Assembly: GCA_964057225.1 (NCBI GenBank)
Contig: OZ059895.1
Location: forward strand, 4,030,001-4,094,000
Origin: Auanema rhodensis
Lineage: Eukaryota; Nematoda; Chromadorea; Rhabditida; Rhabditidae
Reading direction: 5' to 3'
DNA: 64,000 nucleotides
Both the position numbers and the translations under genes were made by a program. Position 1 is the first letter of the stretch, and each line of letters starts with the position of its first letter. The notes beneath the pieces are model-generated. The model saw nothing but the letters and a program-made list of their open reading frames with translations. It did no database searches and was not told the DNA's origin. This document shows, one piece after another, positions 22,467 through 33,414 of this stretch.

Positions 22467-25400
22467 TATAAGTTTGAACTTATATCAGTTGATATCTCGG
22501 TGCATTTTTAAGCTAGCGCAAATCTGATAACACAGATCGACGCAGCTTAAAAATCCGCATCGAATGCACTATACTTCATTGAGAAACGCTTAATACAAAA
22601 ATTAGTTATGATCGTTTGAAAAATGATGCATTAGTGTATGTTGAGTTTCCATGTACACTCAACATTGCTTCCAAAAACATTTTGACAAACATTTTTTCAA
22701 AAAATTTCAAAATAATTTAGCAAAAAGTAGATGTTTTTAGATTCCTTTTTTCAAGGCAAAGACGATGGGCAATGTTATTCAACGAAAAAATTAATTCTTC
22801 AGGGTGAAAATCGAGGATATAAGTGTGAACATATATCAGTTGATATCTCGGTGCATTTTCAAGCTAGCGCAAATCTGATAACACAGATCGACGCAGCTTA
22901 AAAATCCGCATCGAATGCACTATACTTCATTGAGAAACGCTTAATACAAAAATTAGTTATGATCGTTTGAAAAATGATGCATTAGTGTATGTTGAGTTTC
23001 CATGTACACTCAACATTGCTTCCAAAAACATTTTGACAAAAATTTTTTCGAAAAATTTCAAAATAATTTAGCAAAAAGTAGATGTTTTTAGATTCCTTTT
23101 TTCAAGGCAAAGACGATGGGCAATGTTATTCAACGAAAAAATTAATTCTTCAGGGTGAAAATCGAGGATATAAGTGTGAACTTATATCAGTTGATATCTC
23201 GGTGCATTTTCAAGCTAGCGCAAATCTGATAACACAGATCGACGCAGCTTAAAAATCCGCATCGATTGCACTATACTTCATTGAGAAACGCTTAATACAA
23301 AAATTAGTTATGATCGTTTGAAAAATGATGCATTAGTGTATGTTGAGTTTCCATGTACACTCAACATTGCTTCCAAAAACATTTTGACAAAAATTTTTTC
23401 GAAAAATTTCAAAATAATTTAGCAAAAAGTAGATGTTTTTAGATTCATTTTTTTAAGGCAAAGACGATGGACAATGTTATTCAACGAAAAAATTAATTCT
23501 TCAGGGTGAAAATCGAGGATATAAGTTTGAACTTATATCAGTTGATATCTCGGTGCATTTTTAAGCTAGCGCAAATCTGATAACACAGATCGACGCAGCT
23601 TAAAAATCCGCATCGAATGCACTATACTTCATTGAGAAACGCTTAATACAAAAATTAGTTATGATCGTTTGAAAAATGATGCATTAGTGTATGTTGAGTT
23701 TCCATGTACACTCAACATTGCTTCCAAAAACATTTTGACAAACATTTTTTCAAAAAATTTCAAAATAATTTAGCAAAAAGTAGATGTTTTTAGATTCCTT
23801 TTTTCAAGGCAAAGACGATGGGCAATGTTATTCAACGAAAAAATTAATTCTTCAGGGTGAAAATCGAGGATATAAGTGTGAACATATATCAGTTGATATC
23901 TCGGTGCATTTTCAAGCTAGCGCAAATGTGATAACACAGATCGACGCAGCTTAAAAATCCGCATCGAATGCACTATACTTCATTGAGAAACGCTTAATAC
24001 AAAAATTAGTTATGATCGTTTGAAAAATGATGCATTAGTGTATGTTGAGTTTCCATGTACACTCAACATTGCTTCCAAAAACATTTTGACAAAAATTTTT
24101 TCAAAAAATTTCAAAATAATTTAGCAAAAAGTAGATGTTTTTAGATTCCTTTTTTCAAGGCAAAGACGATGGGCAATGTTATTCAACGAAAAAATTAATT
24201 CTTCAGGGTGAAAATCGAGGATATAAGTGTGAACATATATCAGTTGATATCTCGGTGCATTTTCAAGCTAGCGCAAATCTGATAACACAGATCGACGCAG
24301 CTTAAAAATCCGCATCGAATGCACTATACTTCATTGAGAAACGCTTAATACAAAAATTAGTTATGATCGTTTGAAAAATGATGCATTAGTGTATGTTGAG
24401 TTTCCATGTACACTCAACATTGCTTCCAAAAACATTTTGACAAAAATTTTTTCGAAAAATTTCAAAATAATTTAGCAAAAAGTAGATGTTTTTAGATTCA
24501 TTTTTTTAAGGCAAAGACGATGGACAATGTTATTCAACGAAAAAATTAATTCTTCAGGGTGAAAATCGAGGATATAAGTTTGAACTTATATCAGTTGATA
24601 TCTCGGTGCATTTTTAAGCTAGCGCAAATCTGATAACACAGATCGACGCAGCTTAAAAATCCGCATCGAATGCACTATACTTCATTGAGAAACGCTTAAT
24701 ACAAAAATTAGTTATGATCGTTTGAAAAATGATGCATTAGTGTATGTTGAGTTTCCATGTACACTCAACATTGCTTCCAAAAACATTTTGACAAACATTT
24801 TTTCAAAAAATTTCAAAATAATTTAGCAAAAAGTAGATGTTTTTAGATTCCTTTTTTCAAGGCAAAGACGATGGGCAATGTTATTCAACGAAAAAATTAA
24901 TTCTTCAGGGTGAAAATCGAGGATATAAGTGTGAACATATATCAGTTGATATCTCGGTGCATTTTCAAGCTAGCGCAAATCTGATAACACAGATCGACGC
25001 AGCTTAAAAATCCGCATCGAATGCACTATACTTCATTGAGAAACGCTTAATACAAAAATTAGTTATGATCGTTTGAAAAATGATGCATTAGTGTATGTTG
25101 AGTTTCCATGTACACTCAACATTGCTTCCAAAAACATTTTGACAAAAATTTTTTCGAAAAATTTCAAAATAATTTAGCAAAAAGTAGATGTTTTTAGATT
25201 CCTTTTTTCAAGGCAAAGACGATGGGCAATGTTATTCAACGAAAAAATTAATTCTTCAGGGTGAAAATCGAGGATATAAGTGTGAACTTATATCAGTTGA
25301 TATCTCGGTGCATTTTCAAGCTAGCGCAAATCTGATAACACAGATCGACGCAGCTTAAAAATCCGCATCGATTGCACTATACTTCATTGAGAAACGCTTA

Positions 25401-26327
25401 ATACAAAAATTAGTTATGATCGTTTGAAAAATGATGCATTAGTGTATGTTGAGTTTCCATGTACACTCAACATTGCTTCCAAAAACATTTTGACAAAAAT
25501 TTTTTCGAAAAATTTCAAAATAATTTAGCAAAAAGTAGATGTTTTTAGATTCATTTTTTTAAGGCAAAGACGATGGACAATGTTATTCAACGAAAAAATT
25601 AATTCTTCAGGGTGAAAATCGAGGATATAAGTTTGAACTTATATCAGTTGATATCTCGGTGCATTTTTAAGCTAGCGCAAATCTGATAACACAGATCGAC
25701 GCAGCTTAAAAATCCGCATCGAATGCACTATACTTCATTGAGAAACGCTTAATACAAAAATTAGTTATGATCGTTTGAAAAATGATGCATTAGTGTATGT
25801 TGAGTTTCCATGTACACTCAACATTGCTTCCAAAAACATTTTGACAAACATTTTTTCAAAAAATTTCAAAATAATTTAGCAAAAAGTAGATGTTTTTAGA
25901 TTCCTTTTTTCAAGGCAAAGACGATGGGCAATGTTATTCAACGAAAAAATTAATTCTTCAGGGTGAAAATCGAGGATATAAGTGTGAACATATATCAGTT
26001 GATATCTCGGTGCATTTTCAAGCTAGCGCAAATCTGATAACACAGATCGACGCAGCTTAAAAATCCGCATCGAATGCACTATACTTCATTGAGAAACGCT
26101 TAATACAAAAATTAGTTATGATCGTTTGAAAAATGATGCATTAGTGTATGTTGAGTTTCCATGTACACTCAACATTGCTTCCAAAAACATTTTGACAAAA
26201 ATTTTTTCAAAAAATTTCAAAATAATTTAGCAAAAAGTAGATGTTTTTAGATTCCTTTTTTCAAGGCAAAGACGATGGGCAATGTTATTCAACGAAAAAA
26301 TTAATTCTTCAGGGTGAAAATCGAGGA
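22467..26327 (+). repeat. 3-monomer X-Y-Z HOR (1053 bp unit)
   Basis: Z monomers marked AAGTTTGAAC start at 22467, 23520, 24573 and 25626, each 1053 bp apart. Each is followed by a copy marked GTGAACATATATC (22818, 23871, 24924, 25977). A third copy follows that is usually Y with CGATTGCAC (23169, 25275), or Y with GAACATATAT (24222). The units at 22467 and 24573 look the same at every marker I compared, so a 6-monomer super-unit is partly visible. A private GCAAATGTGAT occurs at about 23925. This is the clearest regular HOR in the left arm. Confidence 0.9.
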
Positions 26328-27178
26328 TATAAGTGTGAACTTATATCAGCTGATATCTCGGTGCATTTTCAAGCTAGCGCAAATCTGATAACACAGATCG
26401 ACGCAGCTTAAAAATCCGCATCGAATGCACTATACTTCATTGAGAAACGCTTAATACAAAACTTAGTTATGATCGTTTGAAAAATGATGCATTAGTGTAT
26501 GTTGAGTTTCCATGTACACTCAACATTGCTTCCAAAAACATTTTGACAAACATTTTTTCAAAAAATTTCAAAATAATTTAGCAAAAAGTAGATGTTTTTA
26601 GATTCCTTTTTTCAAGGCAAAGACAATGGGCAATGTTATTCAACGAAAAAATTAATTCTTCAGGGTGAAAATCGAGGATATAAGTGTGAACTTATATCAG
26701 TTGATATCTCGGTGCATTTTCAAGCTAGCGCAAATCTGATAACACAGATCGACGCAGCTTAAAAATCCGCATCGAATGCACTATACTTCATTGAGAAACG
26801 CTTAATACAAAAATTAGTTATGATCGTTTGAAAAATGATGCATTAGTGTATGTTGAGTTTCCATGTACACTCAACATTGCTTCCAAAAACATTTTGACAA
26901 ACATTTTTTCAAAAAATTTCAAAATAATTTAGCAAAAAGTAGATGTTTTTAGATTCCTTTTTTCAAGGCAAAGACGATGGGCAATGTTATTCAACGAAAA
27001 AATTAATTCTTCAGGGTGAAAATCGAGGATATAAGTGTGAACTTATATCAGTTGATATCTCGGTGCATTTTCAAGCTAACGCAAATCTGATAACACAGAT
27101 CGACGCAGCTTAAAAATCCGCATCGAATGCACTATACTTCATTGAGAAACGCTTAATACAAAAATTAGTTATGATCGT

Positions 27179-27370
27179 TTGAAAAATGATGCATTAGTGT
27201 ATGTTGAGTTTCCATGTACACTCAACATTGCTTCCAAAAACATTTTGACAAACATTTTTTCAAAAAATTTCAAAATAATTTATCAAAAAGTAGATGTTTT
27301 TAGATTCCTTTTTTCAAGGCAAAGACGATGGGCAATGTTATTCAACGAAAAAATTAATTCTTCAGGGTGA
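27179..27370 (+). other. Incidental 63-codon open frame in satellite (not a gene)
   Basis: This frame opens only because one G-to-T change at 27283 turns the TAG stop present in nearly every other monomer into TAT (codon 35). The apparent start is TTG; the only ATG in frame is codon 53, so a eukaryotic ribosome would have no usable start. The frame ends at a TGA that is present in the whole family. Composition follows the satellite with no codon structure of its own, and no domain is recognisable. A second frame with the same translation lies 702 bp away. I regard it as a by-product of satellite variation. Confidence 0.9.
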
Positions 27371-27880
27371 AAATCGAGGATATAAGTGTGAACTTATATC
27401 AGTTGATATCTCGGTGCATTTTCAAGCTAGCGCAAATCTGATAACACAGATCGACGCAGCTTAAAAATCCGCATCGAATGCACTATACTTCATTGAGAAA
27501 CGCTCAATACAAAAATTAGTTATGATCGTTTGAAAAATGATGCATTAGTGTATGTTGAGTTTCCATGTACACTCAACATTGCTTCCAAAAACATTTTGAC
27601 AAACATTTTTTCAAAAAATTTCAAAATAATTTAGCAAAAAGTAGATGTTTTTAGATTCCTTTTTTCAAGGCAAAGACGATGGGCAATGTTATTCAACGAA
27701 AAAATTAATTCTTCAGGGTGAAAATCGAGGATATAAGTGTGAACTTATATCAGTTGATATCTCGGTGCATTTTCAAGCTAGCGCAAATCTGATAACACAG
27801 ATCGACGCAGCTTAAAAATCCGCATCGAATGCACTATACTTCATTGAGAAACGCTTAATACAAAAATTAGTTATGATCGT

Positions 27881-28072
27881 TTGAAAAATGATGCATTAGT
27901 GTATGTTGAGTTTCCATGTACACTCAACATTGCTTCCAAAAACATTTTGACAAACATTTTTTCAAAAAATTTCAAAATAATTTATCAAAAAGTAGATGTT
28001 TTTAGATTCCTTTTTTCAAGGCAAAGACGATGGGCAATGTTATTCAACGAAAAAATTAATTCTTCAGGGTGA
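27881..28072 (+). other. Second incidental 63-codon open frame (copy of the first)
   Basis: The translation is the same as in the frame 702 bp upstream because the two host monomers are near-identical copies. The same G-to-T change (position 27985) removes the stop. Start is again TTG with no upstream ATG, Kozak context or promoter that I can see. It shows that the variant spread by dimer duplication, not that it encodes a product. Confidence 0.9.
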
Positions 28073-28082
28073 AAATCGAGGA

Positions 28083-30539
28083 TATAAGTGTGAACTTATA
28101 TCAGTTGATATCTCGGTGCATTTTCAAGCTAGCGCAAATCTGATAACACAGATCGACGCAGCTTAAAAATCCGCATCGAATGCACTATACTTCATTGAGA
28201 AACGCTTAATACAAAAATTAGTTATGATCGTTTGAAAAATGATGCATTAGTGTATGTTGAGTTTCCATGTACACTCAACATTGCTTCCAAAAACATTTTG
28301 ACAAAAATTTTTTCGAAAAATTTCAAAATAATTTAGCAAAAAGTAGATGTTTTTAGATTCATTTTTTTGAGGCAAAGACGATGGACAATGTTATTCAACG
28401 AAAAAATTAATTCTTCAGGGTGAAAATCGAAGATATAAGTGTGAACTTATATCAGTTGATATCTCGGTGCATTTTTAAGCTAGCGCAAATCTGATAACAC
28501 AGATCGACGCAGCTTAAAAATCCGCATCGAATGCACTATACTTCATTGAGAAACGCTTAATACAAAAATTAGTTATGATCGTTTGAAAAATGATGCATTA
28601 GTGTATGTTGAGTTTCCATGTACACTCAACATTGCTTCCAAAAACATTTTGACAAACATTTTTTCAAAAAATTTCAAAATAATTTAGCAAAAAGTAGATG
28701 TTTTTAGATTCCTTTTTTCAAGGCAAAGACGATGGGCAATGTTATTCAACGAAAAAATTAATTCTTCAGGGTGAAAATCGAGGATATAAGTGTGAACTTA
28801 TATCAGTTGATATCTCGGTGCATTTTCAAGCTAGCGCAAATCTGATAACACAGATCGACGCAGCTTAAAAATCCGCATCGAATGCACTATACTTCATTGA
28901 GAAACGCTTAATACAAAAATTAGTTATGATCGTTTGAAAAATGATGCATTAGTGTATGTTGAGTTTCCATGTACACTCAACATTGCTTCCAAAAACATTT
29001 TGACAAAAATTTTTTCGAAAAATTTCAAAATAATTTAGCAAAAAGTAGATGTTTTTAGATTCATTTTTTTGAGGCAAAGACGATGGACAATGTTATTCAA
29101 CGAAAAAATTAATTCTTCAGGGTGAAAATCGAGGATATAAGTGTGAACTTATATCAGTTGATATATCGGTGCATTTTCAAGCTAGCGCAAATCTGATAAC
29201 ACAGATCGACGCAGCTTAAAAATCCGCATCGATTGCACTATACTTCATTGAGAAACGCTTAATACAAAAATTAGTTATGATCGTTTGAAAAATGATGCAT
29301 TAGTGTATGTTGAGTTTCCATGTACACTCAACATTGCTTCCAAAAACATTTTGACAAAAATTTTTTCGAAAAATTTCAAAATAATTTAGCAAAAAGTAGA
29401 TGTTTTTAGATTCATTTTTTTGAGGCAAAGACGATGGACAATGTTATTCAACGAAAAAATTAATTCTTCAGGGTGAAAATCGAGGATATAAGTGTGAACT
29501 TATATCAGTTGATATATCGGTGCATTTTCAAGCTAGCGCAAATCTGATAACACAGATCGACGCAGCTTAAAAATCCGCATCGATTGCACTATACTTCATT
29601 GAGAAACGCTTAATACAAAAATTAGTTATGATCGTTTGAAAAATGATGCATTAGTGTATGTTGAGTTTCCATGTACACTCAACATTGCTTCCAAAAACAT
29701 TTTGACAAAAATTTTTTCAAAAAATTTCAAAATAATTTAGCAAAAAGTAGATGTTTTTAGATTCCTTTTTTCAAGGCAAAGACGATGGGCAATGTTATTC
29801 AACGAAAAAATTAATTCTTCAGGGTGAAAATCGAGGATATAAGTGTGAACTTATATCAGTTGATATCTCGGTGCATTTTCAAGCTAGCGCAAATCTGATA
29901 ACACAGATCGACGCAGCTTAAAAATCCGCATCGAATGCACTATACTTCATTGAAAAACGCTTAATACAAAACTTAGTTATGATCGTTTGAAAAATGATGC
30001 ATTAGTGTATGTTGAGTTTCCATGTACACTCAACATTGCTTCCAAAAACATTTTGACAAAAATTTTTTCAAAAAATTTCAAAATAATTTAGCAAAAAGTA
30101 GATGTTTTTAGATTCATTTTTTTGAGGCAAAGACGATGGACAATGTTATTCAACGAAAAAATTAATTCTTCAGGGTGAAAATCGAAGATATAAGTGTGAA
30201 CTTATATCAGTTGATATCTCGGTGCATTTTTAAGCTAGCGCAAATCTGATAACACAGATCGACGCAGCTTAAAAATCCGCATCGAATGCACTATACTTCA
30301 TTGAGAAACGCTTAATACAAAAATTAGTTATGATCGTTTGAAAAATGATGCATTAGTGTATGTTGAGTTTCCATGTACACTCAACATTGCTTCCAAAAAC
30401 ATTTTGACAAACATTTTTTCAAAAAATTTCAAAATAATTTAGCAAAAAGTAGATGTTTTTAGATTCCTTTTTTCAAGGCAAAGACGATGGGCAATGTTAT
30501 TCAACGAAAAAATTAATTCTTCAGGGTGAAAATCGAGGA
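28083..30539 (+). repeat. Left-arm block with GATATATCGG pair (7 monomers)
   Basis: Monomers at 29136 and 29487 are adjacent and share GTTGATATATCGG in place of GTTGATATCTCGG, plus CGATTGCAC, so one is a recent duplicate of the other with a different right half (Y against X/Z type). The copy at 28083 and the one at 29838 are Y copies with TTTTTTTGAGGC and ATCGAAGATA. Each is followed by a TTTTTAAG Z copy. The copy at 29838 has a private CATTGAAAAAC. All copies are 351 bp. Confidence 0.86.
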
Positions 30540-32996
30540 TATAAGTGTGAACTTATATCAGTTGATATCTCGGTGCATTTTTAAGCTAGCGCAAATCTGA
30601 TAACACAGATCGACGCAGCTTAAAAATCCGCATCGAATGCACTATACTTCATTGAGAAACGCTTAATACAAAAATTAGTTATGATCGTTTGAAAAATGAT
30701 GCATTAGTGTATGTTGAGTTTCCATGTACACTCAACATTGCTTCCAAAAATATTTTGACAAACATTTTTTCAAAAAATTTCAAAATAATTTAGCAAAAAG
30801 TAGATGTTTTTAGATTCATTTTTTTAAGGCAAAGACGATGGACAATGTTATTCAACGAAAAAATTAATTCTTCAGGGTGAAAATCGAGGATATAAGTGTG
30901 AACTTATATCAGTTGATATCTCGGTGCATTTTCAAGCTAGCGCAAATCTGATAACACAGATCGACGCAGCTTAAAAATCCGCATCGAATGCACTATACTT
31001 CATTGAGAAACGCTTAATACAAAAATTAGTTATGATCGTTTGAAAAATGATGCATTAGTGTATGTTGAGTTTCCATGTACACTCAACATTGCTTCCAAAA
31101 ACATTTTGACAAAAATTTTTTCGAAAAATTTCAAAATAATTTAGCAAAAAGTAGATGTTTTTAGATTCATTTTTTTGAGGCAAAGACGATGGACAATGTT
31201 ATTCAACGAAAAAATTAATTCTTCAGGGTGAAAATCGAGGATATAAGTGTGAACTTATATCAGTTGATATCTCGGTGCATTTTTAAGCTAGCGCAAATCT
31301 GATAACACAGATCGACGCAGCTTAAAAATCCGCATCGAATGCACTATACTTCATTGAGAAACGCTTAATACAAAAATTAGTTATGATCGTTTGAAAAATG
31401 ATGCATTAGTGTATGTTGAGTTTCCATGTACACTCAACATTGCTTCCAAAAACATTTTGACAAACATTTTTTCAAAAAATTTCAAAATAATTTAGCAAAA
31501 AGTAGATGTTTTTAGATTCCTTTTTTCAAGGCAAAGACGATGGGCAATGTTATTCAACGAAAAAATTAATTCTTCAGGGTGAAAATCGAGAATATAAGTG
31601 TGAACTTATATCAGTTGATATCTCGGTGCATTTTCAAGCTAGCGCAAATATGATAACACAGATCGACGCAGCTTAAAAATCCGCATCGAATGCACTATAC
31701 TTCATTGAGAAACGCTTAATACAAAAATTAGTTATGATCGTTTGAAAAATGATGCATTAGTGTATGTTGAGTTTCCATGTACACTCAACATTGCTTCCAA
31801 AAACATTTTGACAAACATTTTTTCAAAAAATTTCAAAATAATTTAGCAAAAAGTAGATGTTTTTAGATTCATTTTTTTAAGGCAAAGACGATGGACAATG
31901 TTATTCAACGAAAAAATTAATTCTTCAGGGTGAAAATCGAGGATATAAGTGTGAACTTATATCAGTTGATATCTCGGTGCATTTTCAAGCTAGCGCAAAT
32001 CTGATAACACAGATCGACGCAGCTTAAAAATCCGCATCGAATGCACTATACTTCATTGAGAAACGCTTAATACAAAAATTAGTTATGATCGTTTGAAAAA
32101 TGATGCATTAGTGTATGTTGAGTTTCCATGTACACTCAACATTGCTTCCAAAAACATTTTGACAAAAATTTTTTCGAAAAATTTCAAAATAATTTAGCAA
32201 AAAGTAGATGTTTTTAGATTCATTTTTTTGAGGCAAAGACGATGGACAATGTTATTCAACGAAAAAATTAATTCTTCAGGGTGAAAATCGAGGATATAAG
32301 TGTGAACTTATATCAGTTGATATCTCGGTGCATTTTTAAGCTAGCGCAAATCTGATAACACAGATCGACGCAGCTTAAAAATCCGCATCGAATGCACTAT
32401 ACTTCATTGAGAAACGCTTAATACAAAAATTAGTTATGATCGTTTGAAAAATGATGCATTAGTGTATGTTGAGTTTCCATGTACACTCAACATTGCTTCC
32501 AAAAACATTTTGACAAAAATTTTTTCGAAAAATTTCAAAATAATTTAGCAAAAAGTAGATGTTTTTAGATTCATTTTTTTGAGGCAAAGACGATGGACAA
32601 TGTTATTCAACGAAAAAATTAATTCTTCAGGGTGAAAATCGAGGATATAAGTGTGAACTTATATCAGTTGATATCTCGGTGCATTTTTAAGCTAGCGCAA
32701 ATCTGATAACACAGATCGACGCAGCTTAAAAATCCGCATCGAATGCACTATACTTCATTGAGAAACGCTTAATACAAAAATTAGTTATGATCGTTTGAAA
32801 AATGATGCATTAGTGTATGTTGAGTTTCCATGTACACTCAACATTGCTTCCAAAAACATTTTGACAAACATTTTTTCAAAAAATTTCAAAATAATTTAGC
32901 AAAAAGTAGATGTTTTTAGATTCCTTTTTTCAAGGCAAAGACGATGGGCAATGTTATTCAACGAAAAAATTAATTCTTCAGGGTGAAAATCGAGGA
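30540..32996 (+). repeat. 3-monomer HOR adjoining the inversion (7 monomers)
   Basis: Copies at 30540 and 31593, 1053 bp apart, share an unusual combination: ACAAACATT (Z-type) with GATTCATTTTTTTAAGG and ATGGAC (Y-type). Each is followed by a TTTTTTTGAGGC Y copy (30891, 31944). Copies at 31944 and 32295 are both Y and adjacent. Private changes are AAAAATATTTTG near 30748, ATCGAGAATATAAG near 31590 and GCAAATATGAT near 31645. The block ends in the truncated copy at the junction. Confidence 0.86.
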
Positions 32997-33083
32997 TATA
33001 AGTGTGAACTTATATCAGTTGATATCTCGGTGCATTTTTAAGCTAGCGCAAATCTGATAACACAGATCGACGCAGCTTAAAAA
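32997..33083 (+). repeat. Truncated last left-arm monomer (positions 1-87)
   Basis: This copy begins normally with TATAAGTGTGAACTTATATC, carries the TTTTTAAGC variant typical of Z monomers, and stops after the five A residues following CGCAGCTT. The next 264 bp of the monomer are absent. Truncation is immediately followed by the 10 bp junction filler and the inverted arm. Confidence 0.95.
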
Positions 33084-33093
33084 ACTCAAACAA
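33084..33093. other. Inversion junction filler
   Basis: The left arm follows the monomer exactly up to 33083 (GCAGCTTAAAAA, monomer position 87). The inverted arm is recognisable from 33094 (TTTCGTTGAATAAC, the reverse complement of monomer position 321 backward). The 10 bases between, ACTCAAACAA, match neither continuation. The expected left-arm continuation is TCCGCATCGAAT, and the expected inverted-arm sequence just upstream is GAATTAATTTT. The first filler base (A) could also extend the A run. A short untemplated or templated filler with the two arms out of monomer phase is what end joining of broken satellite DNA would leave; that mechanism is inferred. An assembly join is the main alternative. 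Confidence 0.9.
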
Positions 33094-33414
33094 TTTCGTT
33101 GAATAACATTGTCCATCGTCTTTGCCTTAATAAAATGAATCTAAAAACATCTACTTTTTGCTAAATTATTTTGAAATTTTTCGAAAAAATGTTTGTCAAA
33201 ATGTTTTTGGAAGCAATGTTAGGTGTACATGGAAACTCAACATACACTAATGCATCATTTTTCAAACGATCATAACTAATTTTTGTATTAAGCGTTTCTT
33301 AATGAAGTATAGTGCATTCGATGCGGATTTTTAAGCTGCGTCGATCTGTGTTATCAGATTTGCGCTAGCTTAAAAATGCACCGAGATATCAACTGATATT
33401 AGTTCACACTTATA
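33094..33414 (-). repeat. Truncated first inverted monomer (positions 321-1)
   Basis: This copy lacks the 30 bp that would lie at its left end (monomer positions 322-351). It is the most variant copy seen in the window. It has CCTTAATAAAATGAAT where others have CCTTAAAAAAATGAAT, GTTAGGTGTACAT in place of GTTGAGTGTACAT, CTTAATGAAG in place of CTCAATGAAG, and GATATTAGTTC in place of GATATAAGTTC. The last three changes recur together in the copy beginning at 33766, 702 bp away (for example AGGTGT at 33221 and 33923). The cluster therefore spread locally as a dimer. Confidence 0.93.

Larger units (their letters stand above)
26328..28082 (+). repeat. Left-arm block with TAG-to-TAT monomers (5 monomers)
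   Basis: The copy at 26328 is the twin of the one at 20010 (CAGCTGATATC, CAAAACTTAG, GACAATGGGC). Copies at 27030 and 27732 share AATTTATCAAAA in place of AATTTAGCAAAA, 702 bp apart, with one ordinary monomer between them. The copy at 27030 also has CAAGCTAACGC, losing the GCTAGC site. The copy at 27381 has CGCTCAATAC. The shared change removes an in-frame stop and opens two incidental 63-codon frames, described separately. Confidence 0.88.
1..33083 (+). repeat. Satellite array, left arm (94.25 monomers of 351 bp)
   Basis: This is an uninterrupted head-to-tail array. Taking the motif TATAAGTGTGAAC as the monomer start, copies begin at 1, 352, 703, 1054 and so on to 32997, giving 94 complete monomers plus 87 bp of the next. 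Copies differ by only a few point changes each and no foreign sequence interrupts them. The only length changes I found are a 1 bp loss in the monomer at 3862 and a single extra T in the monomers at 9828, 11233 and 12638, which shift later starts by a net 2 bp. Composition is about 31% GC. No frame stays open beyond about 63 codons. Arrays of this length and homogeneity are typical of pericentromeric or centromeric heterochromatin; the chromosomal location is inferred. The + strand label is arbitrary and defines the reference orientation used in the other entries. Confidence 0.98.

Noticed and set aside
27179-27370. 63-codon open reading frame as a gene (also at 27881-28072)
   Set aside because: It starts at TTG with no in-frame ATG before codon 53, exists only because of one stop-loss change in two duplicated satellite monomers, and lies wholly within the repeat unit.
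33084-33093. Perfect giant palindrome centred on the junction
   Set aside because: The arms differ in monomer phase (87 against 321), in HOR order and in private variants, so they are inverted-homologous but not mirror copies.
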